Shown: positions 23,911-32,438 of the stretch, piece after piece | How positions within the stretch are numbered: the first letter of the stretch is position 1 | Layout of the letters: every line of letters starts with the position of its first letter | Source: Arthrobacter sp. zg-Y820 | GTDB lineage: Bacteria > Actinomycetota > Actinomycetes > Actinomycetales > Micrococcaceae | DNA length: 64,000 nt | Direction of reading: 5' to 3' | NCBI RefSeq assembly: GCF_030142155.1 | Contig: NZ_CP126247.1 | Span: 3,224,001-3,288,000, forward strand | Made by a program: the position numbers and the translations under genes | The notes under the pieces: model-generated | Database searches by the model: none | What the model saw: only the letters and a program-made list of their open reading frames with translations | What the model was told of the DNA's origin: nothing

Positions 23911-25296
23911 TCAGCCGAAGTCGGCCTTGCGGATCAGCCCGTGCACGCCCACGGTCCGGTCCACGACCTGGGACACGGCGAAGTCGGCGGCGGCGGACAG
24001 GTAGGCGTAGGCGACGGCGCGGTCCATGCCTTTTTCCTGCTCGAGGAAGTCCAGGGCATTGACCACGGCCCGCCGCATGGCCACGTTCAGGTCACTGCTC
24101 ACCCCACCGGCGCCCAGGCCGTCGGGGTCGGAGAGGCCGATGGGAATCCAGGCATCTGCGGTTTCGCCGAACGGATACCGGTGGGCCAGGGCCGGCGCGT
24201 CCCCCGAACCGGGTTTGCAGACGGTCAGCCGGAAGGTGCCGCGCAGGGAACCTTCCATGGCGGTCAGCGCCACTTCGCCGTCGCCCATGCCCATGTGCGG
24301 ATCGCCCACGTAGAACAGGGCGCCGTCGGCCTTGACCGGCAGGTAAAAGGTGGACCCGGGGCCCAGATGGCGGATGTCGATGTTGCCGCCGCCGAGCGTG
24401 GGCGGCACTGAGTTGGCCTCGGGGCCGGTCAGGCCCTCGTTCTCGGAGAAGGCCACGCCCATCATGCCCATGAACGGGCGCAGCGGAAAGCGGATTTTCA
24501 TGTCGCCGCTGGTCATCACGCCCTTGCCGTCCTCGATTGCGGTGAAGACCGAGACGTTGCCGTAGTCCGTCGGGACGCCCGAGGACCGGTTGTCCGCGGC
24601 CGCCGGCGGCATGACTTCCTCCAGGGTGATGCCCTCCGGTGCGGCCGGGCCGTTCTGCAGCGCGAGCGCGCCCTTGCCGTGGCGGCTGGAGACGACGCCG
24701 TAGGGGACCCGGGGCACGGCCGCGAGGGTTTCGATCTTCAGGACGTCGCCGGGCTCGGCGCCTTCCACGGCAACGGGACCGGTGACGATGTGCGGCCCGT
24801 CCGTGTCGAAGTTCCGCGGCGTGCGGTTGTAGCCGGCGGCGATGTCCACGGCGTCCTGCAGCACCCCGTCCGCCGCGACGCCGTGGCCGCCGAAGAAGGA
24901 CAGCGGATCCCGGCCCTGGTCCTCCAGGATCCCCTCATGCGAGAGGGCGTCGATGGTGACGGTCTGCCCGGATTTCATCCGGGCCACCGGCGTGGCATGC
25001 ACGGCCGGCACGTAACCCCAGAGCACTTCCTCCGGGGTGGAGGCAAGATAGAGGTCCCCGGGCATGTCTCCGGAGTGCGGCTGCAGGATGGCCCCCGACC
25101 TCGGGCCGGCCGACCCGGGCGACCCGGCAGCACCGGCGTCCGCAGCTGCCGCGGAAGAATCCTGCACCGGTTTCGCACTGCATCCCGACCCCACCGCCAA
25201 CATGCCAAGACCCGCCGCGGCTCCGAGGAATCCCCGGCGGCCCAGGCCCTTGGTGAGTACCGCTGCGGCCTCGCGTCCAATCAGCATTCGGTTCAT
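23911..25296 (-). CDS. Acetamidase/formamidase-family protein with Tat signal
   Basis: A 461-residue FmdA/AmdA-family protein, a metal-dependent amidase of acetamide or formamide in known members. The fold core is seen as HSGD near the N-terminus, EGAEPGDVLKIE, GNIDIRHLGPGSTFYLPV and DPHMGMGDGEVALTAME. The unusual part is residues 20-39, GRRGFLGAAAGLG to GSGC, a twin-arginine signal with a possible but non-canonical lipobox (Cys39). Most family members are cytoplasmic. ATG 25296 has GGAGG five bases upstream, preferred over a TTG four codons earlier. Confidence 0.85.
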   Translation of the reverse strand: MNRMLIGREAAAVLTKGLGRRGFLGAAAGLGMLAVGSGCSAKPVQDSSAAAADAGAAGSPGSAGPRSGAILQPHSGDMPGDLYLASTPEEVLWGYVPAVHATPVARMKSGQTVTIDALSHEGILEDQGRDPLSFFGGHGVAADGVLQDAVDIAAGYNRTPRNFDTDGPHIVTGPVAVEGAEPGDVLKIETLAAVPRVPYGVVSSRHGKGALALQNGPAAPEGITLEEVMPPAAADNRSSGVPTDYGNVSVFTAIEDGKGVMTSGDMKIRFPLRPFMGMMGVAFSENEGLTGPEANSVPPTLGGGNIDIRHLGPGSTFYLPVKADGALFYVGDPHMGMGDGEVALTAMEGSLRGTFRLTVCKPGSGDAPALAHRYPFGETADAWIPIGLSDPDGLGAGGVSSDLNVAMRRAVVNALDFLEQEKGMDRAVAYAYLSAAADFAVSQVVDRTVGVHGLIRKADFG

Positions 25297-25586
25297 CGTG
25301 TCCTCCAATAGCTCGTGCCATCAAGCTAGCCAAACGGAGTTTCGAGGCTGTTTCCGGCGGATGAACGGGCCACGCACATCACGGCGGACCACGGCGGTTC
25401 CCAGTGTCGGCGTCGTGCGCTAGGGTGGTCTCAGCTTCACGAGAGGTGGCCACCGGCCCGGATTCGTCCGGCCGGAAAAGCTCCGACTGGCCTCACACCA
25501 ACCCCATTGTTCGGCGGGTGGTTCGGATGACGAAGCGGCCCGCTGCCGCCCGGCGCGGGCAAGGACACTCTGTAAAGGACCACGCT

Positions 25587-25970
25587 GTGAGCGTTTCCAG
25601 TGACACCCGTTGCGTCAGCTTCACCCCCGGCCACAACGTCCACCTCATCCACGGCAAGAAGCTGGCCGGTTTTGATGACTGGGTGGATGCCCGGGCCTAT
25701 GCCGATGTTGAGCTGGACCTGATCCAGCTGATTGTGGACGGTGAGCAGCAGCTGATGTGGTTCCACGATATCCCCGCCCTGGCACTGGCCCTGGCGCATT
25801 CCGGCGGAGAGGCGCAGTGGTGCGCACGCTACTCGTCGCTGTTGGTGCCCGGCGGCTTCGACAGCCCGGCCCGGCGCTCTTTTTTCTACTTGGCCACGCC
25901 GGAAAGGGTGCATCCCTGTAAACGGATCGCCGCAGGCGCCGGCGCTGCCGCTCAAGAGCTGCGGGGCTGA
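25587..25970 (+). CDS. Hypothetical protein (127 aa)
   Basis: Starts at GTG with AAAGGA seven bases upstream. The product is a soluble mixed alpha/beta protein with the segments GHNVHLIHGKKLAGF, DWVDARAYADVELDLIQLIVDGEQQLMWFHD, and a C-terminal FYLATPERVHPC. No signal, no membrane helix. I do not recognise a family. The 277 bp before it hold the divergent acetamidase promoter region and nothing else identified. Confidence 0.6.
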   Translation: MSVSSDTRCVSFTPGHNVHLIHGKKLAGFDDWVDARAYADVELDLIQLIVDGEQQLMWFHDIPALALALAHSGGEAQWCARYSSLLVPGGFDSPARRSFFYLATPERVHPCKRIAAGAGAAAQELRG

Positions 25971-26052
25971 CCCCCGGCGATCGCTTCCGGGCCGCCGGCG
26001 TCTGCGGACAGTAACTGTCCGCAATCCTTCCGGGCGGGAGCCTGCCGCTGGC

Positions 26053-26058
26053 TAGGCT
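26053..26058 (+). promoter_or_regulatory. -10 element of leaderless VOC transcript
   Basis: TAGGCT ends seven bases before ATG 26066; no ribosome site. Confidence 0.55.
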
Positions 26059-26065
26059 CCTGCCC

Positions 26066-26503
26066 ATGACGTTCAATATCCAGATATGTGTTGACTGCGC
26101 CGACCCCCACGCCCAGGCCGATTGGTGGGCCGAAACCCTGGGCTGGGTCCCGGAGCCCCTCGACCAGGCCCTGATCGATTCCTCGCTGGAACAGGGCGCC
26201 GTAAGCCCGGACCTGCTGATCGAGCACAACGGACAGCGCAGGTGGCGCGACGGCGCCGCAATCTGCCGGGAAAGCGAGGTGGGTTCCCCGGGACGCCTGC
26301 GAATCCTGTTCCAGCCCGTGCCCGAACCGAAGACGGTGAAGGACCGCATCCATCTGGACATCCACCTCGACGGCGGAGACAAGGACGCGATGCGCGCCGC
26401 GCTGGAGGCTCGGGGTGCCACGTTCCTTTACGCAGCCGAGCAGGGTCCGTCCTCCTGGTACACGATGGCCGACCCCGAGGGCAACGAATTCTGCATCGCC
26501 TAG
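26066..26503 (+). CDS. VOC family protein (glyoxalase/bleomycin-resistance fold)
   Basis: A 145-residue vicinal-oxygen-chelate protein of the glyoxalase-like 6 subtype. It opens NIQICVDCADPHAQADWWAETLGW and closes with DPEGNEFCIA, the standard end of these domains. The two halves each give a beta-alpha-beta-beta-beta unit. Metal ligands are not firmly assignable. Function is unknown and could be a dioxygenase-like or antibiotic-binding protein. Confidence 0.88.
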   Translation: MTFNIQICVDCADPHAQADWWAETLGWVPEPLDQALIDSSLEQGAVSPDLLIEHNGQRRWRDGAAICRESEVGSPGRLRILFQPVPEPKTVKDRIHLDIHLDGGDKDAMRAALEARGATFLYAAEQGPSSWYTMADPEGNEFCIA

Positions 26504-26541
26504 TCCCCCGACCGGCGGATCCAATGCCGCACCGTCAACAG

Positions 26542-27276
26542 TTATCCCAGCAGCTCTGCCGGGATCGCGTAGGTCAGCAGGACGGCGAGCAGGTTTTTCG
26601 CGGCGTGGACCGCGTAGGACAGGATGAAGTTGTTCCCCGCCCAGACGTAGATGCCCACCAGAACCGCGCCCATGGCCAGGTACGGCAGCAGCACCGGCAA
26701 CGTCAGCGATTCCTTCCCCGCGATGTGGATCCCGGCGAACAGCAGCAGCGAGATCAGGCAGCAGACCCAGATGTTGAGGTATTTGCTGAGCTTGCCGATC
26801 AGCAGGTGGCGGAAGATGTACTCCTCGACAAACGGCGCAATCACCACCAGCAGGGGAATGATCAGCAGCGGAGGCAGGGAGACGACCAGCCCCTCAACCG
26901 CTTCCTGGTTCACCGCGGTTTCCGGCGGGCCGGAAATCAGGACGACGACGGCGGTGAGCAGCAGCATCGCGAAAACGCCGCCGGGAATGATCGCCAGGGT
27001 CAGCCACGGGCGGGTGGCCAGGATCCGGGTTTCCCGCACCGCATAGCGCCACGACGCCCAGGCCGCCAGCGCGCCTGCGGACAGGTAGAACGCCAGGTTC
27101 ACGGCGTAGCCGGCCAGCAGCGGATCAGGGATCAGCTGCATCAGACCGGGAACGCCGAGGCCCGGGGCAAAGCTGAAGATCAGGAGGAACAGGACATAGA
27201 ACCCGGCGGCAAACCCGTCCCGGGGCGTGAAGGTGTAGGGCAGGGGCAGGATCGCCGGCCGGTTCATTCTCGGCAC
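26542..27276 (-). CDS. CPBP-family intramembrane glutamic endopeptidase
   Basis: A 244-residue multi-pass membrane protein with the Abi/CAAX protease motifs: EE at 151-152 with Arg156 (EEYIFRHLL), His184 (FAGIH) and the H224/N228 pair (HAAKN). These residues form the active site in Rce1-like proteases. The substrate is unknown. GTG at 27276 starts two bases after the nnrD stop; ATG at 27267 is an alternative. Either way it is probably coupled to nnrD. Confidence 0.87.
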   Translation of the reverse strand: MPRMNRPAILPLPYTFTPRDGFAAGFYVLFLLIFSFAPGLGVPGLMQLIPDPLLAGYAVNLAFYLSAGALAAWASWRYAVRETRILATRPWLTLAIIPGGVFAMLLLTAVVVLISGPPETAVNQEAVEGLVVSLPPLLIIPLLVVIAPFVEEYIFRHLLIGKLSKYLNIWVCCLISLLLFAGIHIAGKESLTLPVLLPYLAMGAVLVGIYVWAGNNFILSYAVHAAKNLLAVLLTYAIPAELLG

Positions 27277-27278
27277 CG

Positions 27279-28154
27279 CTAGACGGTCAGCTCCGCCATC
27301 ACGCGGGGCATCGCTTCGAGCAGCTCTCCGGCGAGGAAGCTCAACGGCCCCTGGGCTGCGGAAAGCCGGTCGCCGGCCGTGGAATGCAGGTAGGTGCCCC
27401 AGCAGGCGGCCTGCTCCGGGGACGCTTGGCGGGCGAGGAATCCGCCGACCGCGCCGGCCAGGACGTCGCCGCTGCCGGAGGTGCCCAGCCCGGGATTTCC
27501 GGCCGGAATTTCCCAGCGGCGCCCGTCCGGGGCGGCGATGAGCCCGTGCAGGGCCACCACTGCCTGGTACCTGGCAGCGATGTCGCCGGCGGCCTGCTCC
27601 ATCTCGAGGTCGGCCTCCGGATCCGCGTCCAGCAGGCGCGCGGCTTCGTTCTTGTTCGGCGTCAGGACCAGGCGCCCGGCCCAGGGTTCGTAGACTTCCG
27701 GCAGCCCGGGCAGCACGCCGAGGGCGAAGGCATCCAGGACGACGGCGGCGGAATCGTTCAGCAGCGGACCGATCCCCCGGAGCAGCTCGGCGGCTTGCTC
27801 GGCGTCGTCGAGGCCGGGTCCGATCACCACGACGTCGGCGCTTTCCAAGGCAACGGCCAGAGCCTTCGCCGCCCGCTCGCCGGAGATGACGCCGTCGTCC
27901 TCCGGCAGTCCCACGGCGCCCGATTCCGGCACCGCCACCGCGACGGCCACCGCGGCGGACTCCGCCACGGCCAGCGTCAGCCGGCCGGCGCCGACCCGCA
28001 GCGCCGCCCGCCCGGCCAGCATCGCGGCGCCCGGCGAAAACCGTGCCCCGCCAACCACCAGGACGGTGCCGCGGTCAGACTTGTCGGCCGCGTCCCGGTT
28101 GACCTGCCAGTTCTTCAGCAGTGCCGGTGTTACGACTTCAGCGGGGCTGGACAT
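27279..28154 (-). CDS. nnrD: ADP-dependent NAD(P)H-hydrate dehydratase
   Basis: Repairs damaged NADHX/NADPHX with ADP. The 291-residue protein matches the YjeF C-terminal (ribokinase-like) domain: VLVVGGARFSPGAAMLAGRAALRVGAGR near the start, LTPNKNEAARLL in the middle, and the active-site signature GTSGSGDVLAG near residues 225-235. The epimerase half (NnrE) is not fused here and is not in the window. I pick ATG 28154 because AGGAG is nine bases upstream; two earlier ATGs are possible. It overlaps the 3' end of the phosphatase gene. Confidence 0.9.
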   Translation of the reverse strand: MSSPAEVVTPALLKNWQVNRDAADKSDRGTVLVVGGARFSPGAAMLAGRAALRVGAGRLTLAVAESAAVAVAVAVPESGAVGLPEDDGVISGERAAKALAVALESADVVVIGPGLDDAEQAAELLRGIGPLLNDSAAVVLDAFALGVLPGLPEVYEPWAGRLVLTPNKNEAARLLDADPEADLEMEQAAGDIAARYQAVVALHGLIAAPDGRRWEIPAGNPGLGTSGSGDVLAGAVGGFLARQASPEQAACWGTYLHSTAGDRLSAAQGPLSFLAGELLEAMPRVMAELTV

Positions 28155-28866
28155 GCTCTTCATCTCCTGCATGCTCGGTGACGGGGGCGCCGCCGGACTC
28201 CAGATGGTCCACGGCGTTGAAGCTCTTCAGGGTCCAGCGGCCGTGCCCGGAGGGCCGAACCAGCCGCGTGACGGAGGCGTTGCGGACGCTGGTGCTTGCC
28301 GCGATCTCCAGCAGCTCCTGCTCGCTGAGGCGTTCGCAGATGTAGCGGATCAGCATGATCACCGCATCGTGGCAGACGACGGCGACCCGCCCGCCGTCCT
28401 CGTCCTCGTCGAGGTCGCGCAGGACCGACCGCAGCCGCAGCGCCACATCGGCCCAGGATTCCCCTCCCGGCGGACGGTAGGAGAACTTGCCCAGCCAGTT
28501 CCGGCGCTGCGCCTCATCCGGGAACCGGGCGGTCACGCCCGCCGAGGTCAGCAGATCCAGGATGCCCAGCTCGCGGTCGCGCAGCCGTTCGTCAACGCGC
28601 AGGTCCTGCAGTCCGGCCAGTTCGGCCGTCTGCCGGGCCCGCAGATAGGGCGAGCACCACACGGAGTCGGGGCGTTCAGCTCGCGGCAGGCCGTCGAAGA
28701 GGCGGCCCAGTGCCTCCCCCTGGAGGACGCCGTCGTCGCTGAGCGGAACGTCGGCGTCGCGCAGGTCGATGTCGATGACTTCAGCGCCGGAGCGCATCGC
28801 TGCGGTGGCGGCAAGGTTGCCCGCGCTTTCACCGTGCCGGATGAGGATCAGTTCAGTTGCACCCAT
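28138..28866 (-). CDS. Histidine phosphatase family protein
   Basis: A 242-residue phosphoglycerate-mutase-fold phosphatase. The phospho-His motif RHG is at 10-12, a conserved Arg lies in SPYLRARQTAEL, the Glu in DRELGILD and the second His in VVCHDAV. This set is complete, so phosphatase activity is expected; the substrate is unknown. It starts leaderless (TAGAGT six bases before ATG) and its end overlaps nnrD, making a three-gene unit with nnrD and the CPBP protease. Confidence 0.88.
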   Translation of the reverse strand: MGATELILIRHGESAGNLAATAAMRSGAEVIDIDLRDADVPLSDDGVLQGEALGRLFDGLPRAERPDSVWCSPYLRARQTAELAGLQDLRVDERLRDRELGILDLLTSAGVTARFPDEAQRRNWLGKFSYRPPGGESWADVALRLRSVLRDLDEDEDGGRVAVVCHDAVIMLIRYICERLSEQELLEIAASTSVRNASVTRLVRPSGHGRWTLKSFNAVDHLESGGAPVTEHAGDEEHVQPR

Positions 28867-28872
28867 TCTCCG

Positions 28873-28878
28873 ACTCTA
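28873..28878 (-). promoter_or_regulatory. -10 element of leaderless histidine phosphatase transcript
   Basis: TAGAGT on the minus strand, six bases before ATG 28866. Confidence 0.55.
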
Positions 28879-28966
28879 CTCTGCAGGCCGTTGCCGTTGT
28901 CGTTGCCGCTGCCGGGGCCTGCGTCCGGGCGGCGTTTTCCTGACCATCTCCGCGCGGCCCTTCCTG

Positions 28967-29620
28967 CTACCCGTTGGCGGTGAGGCGTTCGTCCCACTTG
29001 TCGCTGCCGAATAATCCGTGCCACAGGCCGCTGGCGATTGCCAACTTCTTGTTGAAGGTCTTCGGTTGGGGCTCGCGCGGGGAGCCGGGGAGGCGAGGCC
29101 CGGGCGGCGCCGGAGGAATTTTCCGCTCTTCGGATTTGACCGCCTTCAGTGCGGCGGCCACCGGAGCGCTGAAGACGAGGGAATCCATGATGGCGTCGAA
29201 CTCCGCCAGCCCGAAGTCGCCGTGCCGGTTCCGGCCCGTCACCTTGTAACCGGATTTCAGGCCTCTCAGGGGAACCCCCTCGCTGAGGGACAGGAAGAGC
29301 CAGGATCCGGCGCCGCAGTCCACTGCCAGGTGTCCGGTTCGCACCAGGTGCTTGAAGTCCTTGGCCGTGACGGCGGGCGTGCCGGGAAACTGCTCCTTGA
29401 GCTTGAAGACGAAGGACTTAGTGTCGTACCGGCAGGCGAAGAAGCTGATCACCACCCTCAACACTTCGCGCAGGAGCATCAGGACGACCAGCCAGGACAA
29501 AAGGCTCCCCGGCCATATGCCGGCAATCACCAAGGCTGCCACTGCTGTTGCCCGAAGGATCAGGCGTACCCAGCTGTAGGTGCCGGTACTGGTAATGAAC
29601 GGGAAGTGGAGAGTTTTCAC
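28967..29620 (-). CDS. Unrecognised membrane-anchored protein, second gene of a coupled pair
   Basis: A 217-residue protein. Two hydrophobic helices lie at about residues 20-36 and 41-60, followed by a soluble domain with TAKDFKHLVRTGHLAVDCGAG and YKVTGRNRHGDFGLAEFDAIMDSL, then a Pro-rich stretch and a basic-aromatic end (ASGLWHGLFGSDKWDERL). The GTG start overlaps the previous gene's stop as GTGA, so it is translated by coupling. I do not know the family. With the neighbour it looks like a small membrane-plus-coiled-coil system. Confidence 0.6.
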   Translation of the reverse strand: MKTLHFPFITSTGTYSWVRLILRATAVAALVIAGIWPGSLLSWLVVLMLLREVLRVVISFFACRYDTKSFVFKLKEQFPGTPAVTAKDFKHLVRTGHLAVDCGAGSWLFLSLSEGVPLRGLKSGYKVTGRNRHGDFGLAEFDAIMDSLVFSAPVAAALKAVKSEERKIPPAPPGPRLPGSPREPQPKTFNKKLAIASGLWHGLFGSDKWDERLTANG

Positions 29621-30237
29621 TGCACCGGCTCCCGCTGCAGGGCGGTCAGGGCTTCCGCCTCGTAGGTCAGCCGGGTGGCGTCACGCACTCTGCCCTCCAG
29701 CTCCCAGGTCACGGAGGCCGGAATGGGCGGCAACACGGCGGGCGCATGGCCGGGCAGATGCGCACCCACGGTCCGCAGCCGGTCCCTGTATCCGCGCTTC
29801 AGCTCGCGGAGCTTGGCCGTGTTGGCCTGTTCCAGCATGGCCTCGGAAAGCCGGTCGGCGGCGGCATCGATTTTGGCCAGCATTTCCGAGGTGCTCTGCT
29901 GCCGTTCCGCTGCGGCGGCGCGGGCTTCAATGACTCCGGCCTTGACCTGCTCAACGTCGGCCTGCAGCCGCTCCGCGGTGCTTGCCAGGTCCGCGGCAGA
30001 GCCGGCATCCTGCGGCTGCGCTTCGGCGGCGGCGAGCAGGTGGTTCCTGCGGCGTGCGAACCGGGCGGCAAGGCCCGTGAGATGCTCAATCTGCCCGTCC
30101 AAGTACTCCAACTGCCCAGTGGCTTCCCGGTGCGCGTCAGATGCCGGGATCCGCGCGTGTTTCAGGCGTTCCAAGGCAGTCCCGGCAGCAGTGACCTTCG
30201 TCCGTTTCCCCACAACACTCCCCCATTGATAATTCAT
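29617..30237 (-). CDS. Unrecognised coiled-coil protein, first gene of a coupled pair
   Basis: A soluble 206-residue protein, mostly helical, with long Ala/Glu/Arg/Gln-rich segments (about 55-165) that look like coiled coil, such as ERLQADVEQVKAGVIEARAA. The last 40 residues contain VTWELEGRVRDATRLTYEAEAL. No Cys, no signal and no catalytic motif. ATG 30237 lacks a ribosome site but has TATTGT five bases before it. A GTG at 30213 with GGGGGAG four bases before it is a real alternative. Function unknown. Confidence 0.6.
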   Translation of the reverse strand: MNYQWGSVVGKRTKVTAAGTALERLKHARIPASDAHREATGQLEYLDGQIEHLTGLAARFARRRNHLLAAAEAQPQDAGSAADLASTAERLQADVEQVKAGVIEARAAAAERQQSTSEMLAKIDAAADRLSEAMLEQANTAKLRELKRGYRDRLRTVGAHLPGHAPAVLPPIPASVTWELEGRVRDATRLTYEAEALTALQREPVQ

Positions 30238-30271
30238 GGAGAACAATACCAACACCCCCGGGTTTCCGGTG

Positions 30272-30300
30272 CACCCCCGACCCGCCGCACGGGGTGCAGG
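30272..30300 (-). terminator. Hairpin downstream of narK
   Basis: TGCACCCC (30272-30279) and GGGGTGCA (30293-30300) form an 8-bp stem in the gap after the narK stop. There is no T-run, so it is a weak terminator candidate. Confidence 0.4.
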
Positions 30301-30329
30301 ACGGGCGGTGACGGCGCTGATTTGCCCGC

Positions 30330-31559
30330 TCAGGTACGGGTGCGCTCGTCCACCTTGCCGCCGTTGCGCACAGTGAAGGTCAGCAGCAGGGCAACCGCGG
30401 CGAAGGCCGCCAGCAGCATCAGTCCCACGAAATAACTGCGGTTTGCGGGATCATAGGTTGCGCCCATGACCAGCGGCGGAAAGTAGCCGCCCAGGCCACC
30501 GGCGGCGGCAATAATGCCGCCCACCGTTCCCACGTCCTGCAGCGGAGCAGCGCGTCCCACCCAGGCGAACACGCCACCGGTGCCCAGGCCCAGGAACAAC
30601 GCCATCAGGATGAAGGCGGTGCCGTAAACCCGTTCCTCCTCGGGACGCAGCGCGACGACGACGGCCAGCACCACGGTGCCGGCCAGGGACGCGAGGGTGA
30701 CCAGTTTGGGCCCCACCCTGTCAGCGATCGAGCCGCCGATTGGCCGGGCGATCACGGCTGCGACGGCGAAACCTGCAGTTCGGGTGCCGGCGGCCGTCGC
30801 GTCGTAGTCGTAGACGTTGCCGAGATACGTGGGCAGGTAGTTCGAAAACGCCACAAACGCGCCGAACACCACCCCGTACAGGAAGCACAGCTGCCAGGTG
30901 GCCCGCAGGGTGAACGCGTGCGTGATCTTTGGCAGCACCGGTTGCGTGGGAGCGCTCCACGCCGGGGAATTCCGCAGGATCAGCCAGCTCAGCAGCGCCA
31001 TAGCTGCAACGACGACGGCGATGATGATGTGTGTGCCCATGTAGCCGACGGCGGTGACCAGGCGGGGCGTGAAGAACGCCGAGACAGCCGTGCCCACCAT
31101 GCCGGCGCCGAAGACGCCGGTGGCGAAGCCTTTGCGGTTGCGCTCGTACCAGGCGGAGCAGAACGGGATGCCGATCGCGAACACAGTGCCGGCAATGCCG
31201 AGGAAAAACGCAATGACCACCAGAAACGGAAAGTTCTCCAGCTGCCCGACGATTCCGGTGAGCAGCACCAACGGTGCCGTGACGCCCAGGATGACGGTGA
31301 ACATGACGCGGCCGCCGAAGCGGTCGGTCAGCGCACCCACCGGGATGCGCGCCACCGAGCCGACCAGGATCGGCATGGCCACCAGGATGGAGGTTTGCCC
31401 CGGCCCCAGGTCCATGCCGGAGGCATACCGGCTGGAGAGCGGGCCGATGATGGTCCAGGCCCAGAACCCCACGGTGGAGGCGACGGTAGCGACGATCAGG
31501 TTCCGGAGCTGGCCGGATTTCAGGTTTGCGGCGGATGCCGGGGTCTCTGCTGATGACAT
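30330..31559 (-). CDS. narK: Nitrate/nitrite MFS transporter
   Basis: A 409-residue NarK/NasA-type major facilitator. It has about twelve helices, RIPVGALTDRFGGR (motif A with the conserved Arg) in the 2-3 loop, and the Gly-rich nitrate-signature regions in helices 5 and 11 (FGAGMVGTAVSAFF and GGIIAAAGGLGGYFPPL). It brings nitrate in or exchanges it for nitrite. It lies 21 bp after narI and probably belongs to the nar operon. Confidence 0.93.
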   Translation of the reverse strand: MSSAETPASAANLKSGQLRNLIVATVASTVGFWAWTIIGPLSSRYASGMDLGPGQTSILVAMPILVGSVARIPVGALTDRFGGRVMFTVILGVTAPLVLLTGIVGQLENFPFLVVIAFFLGIAGTVFAIGIPFCSAWYERNRKGFATGVFGAGMVGTAVSAFFTPRLVTAVGYMGTHIIIAVVVAAMALLSWLILRNSPAWSAPTQPVLPKITHAFTLRATWQLCFLYGVVFGAFVAFSNYLPTYLGNVYDYDATAAGTRTAGFAVAAVIARPIGGSIADRVGPKLVTLASLAGTVVLAVVVALRPEEERVYGTAFILMALFLGLGTGGVFAWVGRAAPLQDVGTVGGIIAAAGGLGGYFPPLVMGATYDPANRSYFVGLMLLAAFAAVALLLTFTVRNGGKVDERTRT

Positions 31560-31580
31560 GGCGTCGGTCCTTACTGCCGG

Positions 31581-32438
31581 TCAGGGGCGGGGAGTGCCTT
31601 TTCGGTCGCGGTCCGGGGTGCCCACCGGCGCCCAGCTGCCGCGGGGCGTGGCGGCTCCTGACGCGGGGCGCTTCCCCCGTGAGCGGTACACGATGTAGGG
31701 CCGGAACAGGTACTGCAGCGGCGCAGTGAAGGCATGCACCAGCCGGGTGAACGGCCAGAGAGCAAACAATGCCAGGCCCCACAGCGTGTGGATCTTGAAC
31801 GACAGGGAGGCCGCGGTCATCGCGGTGATGTCCGGCTGGAAGATGAAAATTGACCGGAACCAGGGCCCCACCGTATCCCGGTAGTTCACGATTCCGGAGT
31901 CGAAAACCGAGAAGACCGTCGTGGCCAGGCCCGTCAGGATTGCGGCGAGCAGGAAGAGGTACATTGCCTTGTCGTTGCGGGTGGTGGCCATGAACACCGG
32001 CCCGGTGGTGCGCCTGCGGTAAATGAGCAGCACGATCCCCGCCAGCGTGGCGAGCCCGGCAATCGACCCCACCGAGAGGGCAAAGAAGTGGTATCTGTCC
32101 TCGTTGATGCCAATGTCATCCATCCAGGTTTTAGGGAGCACCAGCCCCATGAAGTGCCCCACGATCACCGCCAGGATCCCAAAGTGGAACAGCGGGGAGG
32201 CGATGCGCAGCAGCCGGGACTCATACAGCTGGGACGAACGCGTGGTCCAGCCGAACTGGTCATAGCGGTACCGCCAGATCGAGCCCAGGACCAGCACAGC
32301 CAACACCACGTAGGGCAGCACGCCCCACAGCATCACATCGCCGAGCCCCACCTCCACATTGGCCGGTGGGGGAACATCCAGGGGAACATCCAGCGGGACA
32401 TCCATCGGAACATCCGGCGGCAGGTCCGCAGGCCTCAT
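31581..32438 (-). CDS. narI: Respiratory nitrate reductase gamma subunit
   Basis: The cytochrome b membrane subunit that oxidises menaquinol and passes electrons to NarH. Of its 285 residues, the five helices and paired heme His residues are visible in FHFGILAVIVGH and in HTLWGLALFALWPFTRLVHAF. The N-terminus before the first helix has an unusual repeat (DVPM DVPL DVPL DVPP) encoded by a 12-bp tandem repeat. ATG overlaps the narJ stop (ATGA), so it is translationally coupled. Confidence 0.95.
   Translation of the reverse strand: MRPADLPPDVPMDVPLDVPLDVPPPANVEVGLGDVMLWGVLPYVVLAVLVLGSIWRYRYDQFGWTTRSSQLYESRLLRIASPLFHFGILAVIVGHFMGLVLPKTWMDDIGINEDRYHFFALSVGSIAGLATLAGIVLLIYRRRTTGPVFMATTRNDKAMYLFLLAAILTGLATTVFSVFDSGIVNYRDTVGPWFRSIFIFQPDITAMTAASLSFKIHTLWGLALFALWPFTRLVHAFTAPLQYLFRPYIVYRSRGKRPASGAATPRGSWAPVGTPDRDRKGTPRP
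32371..32418 (-). repeat. 12-bp tandem repeat in the 5' end of narI
   Basis: Four units of the type GGAACATCCAGG (plus strand) lie head to tail and code for Asp-Val-Pro-X on the minus strand. They are degenerate by one to three bases and extend the NarI N-terminus. Confidence 0.85.
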
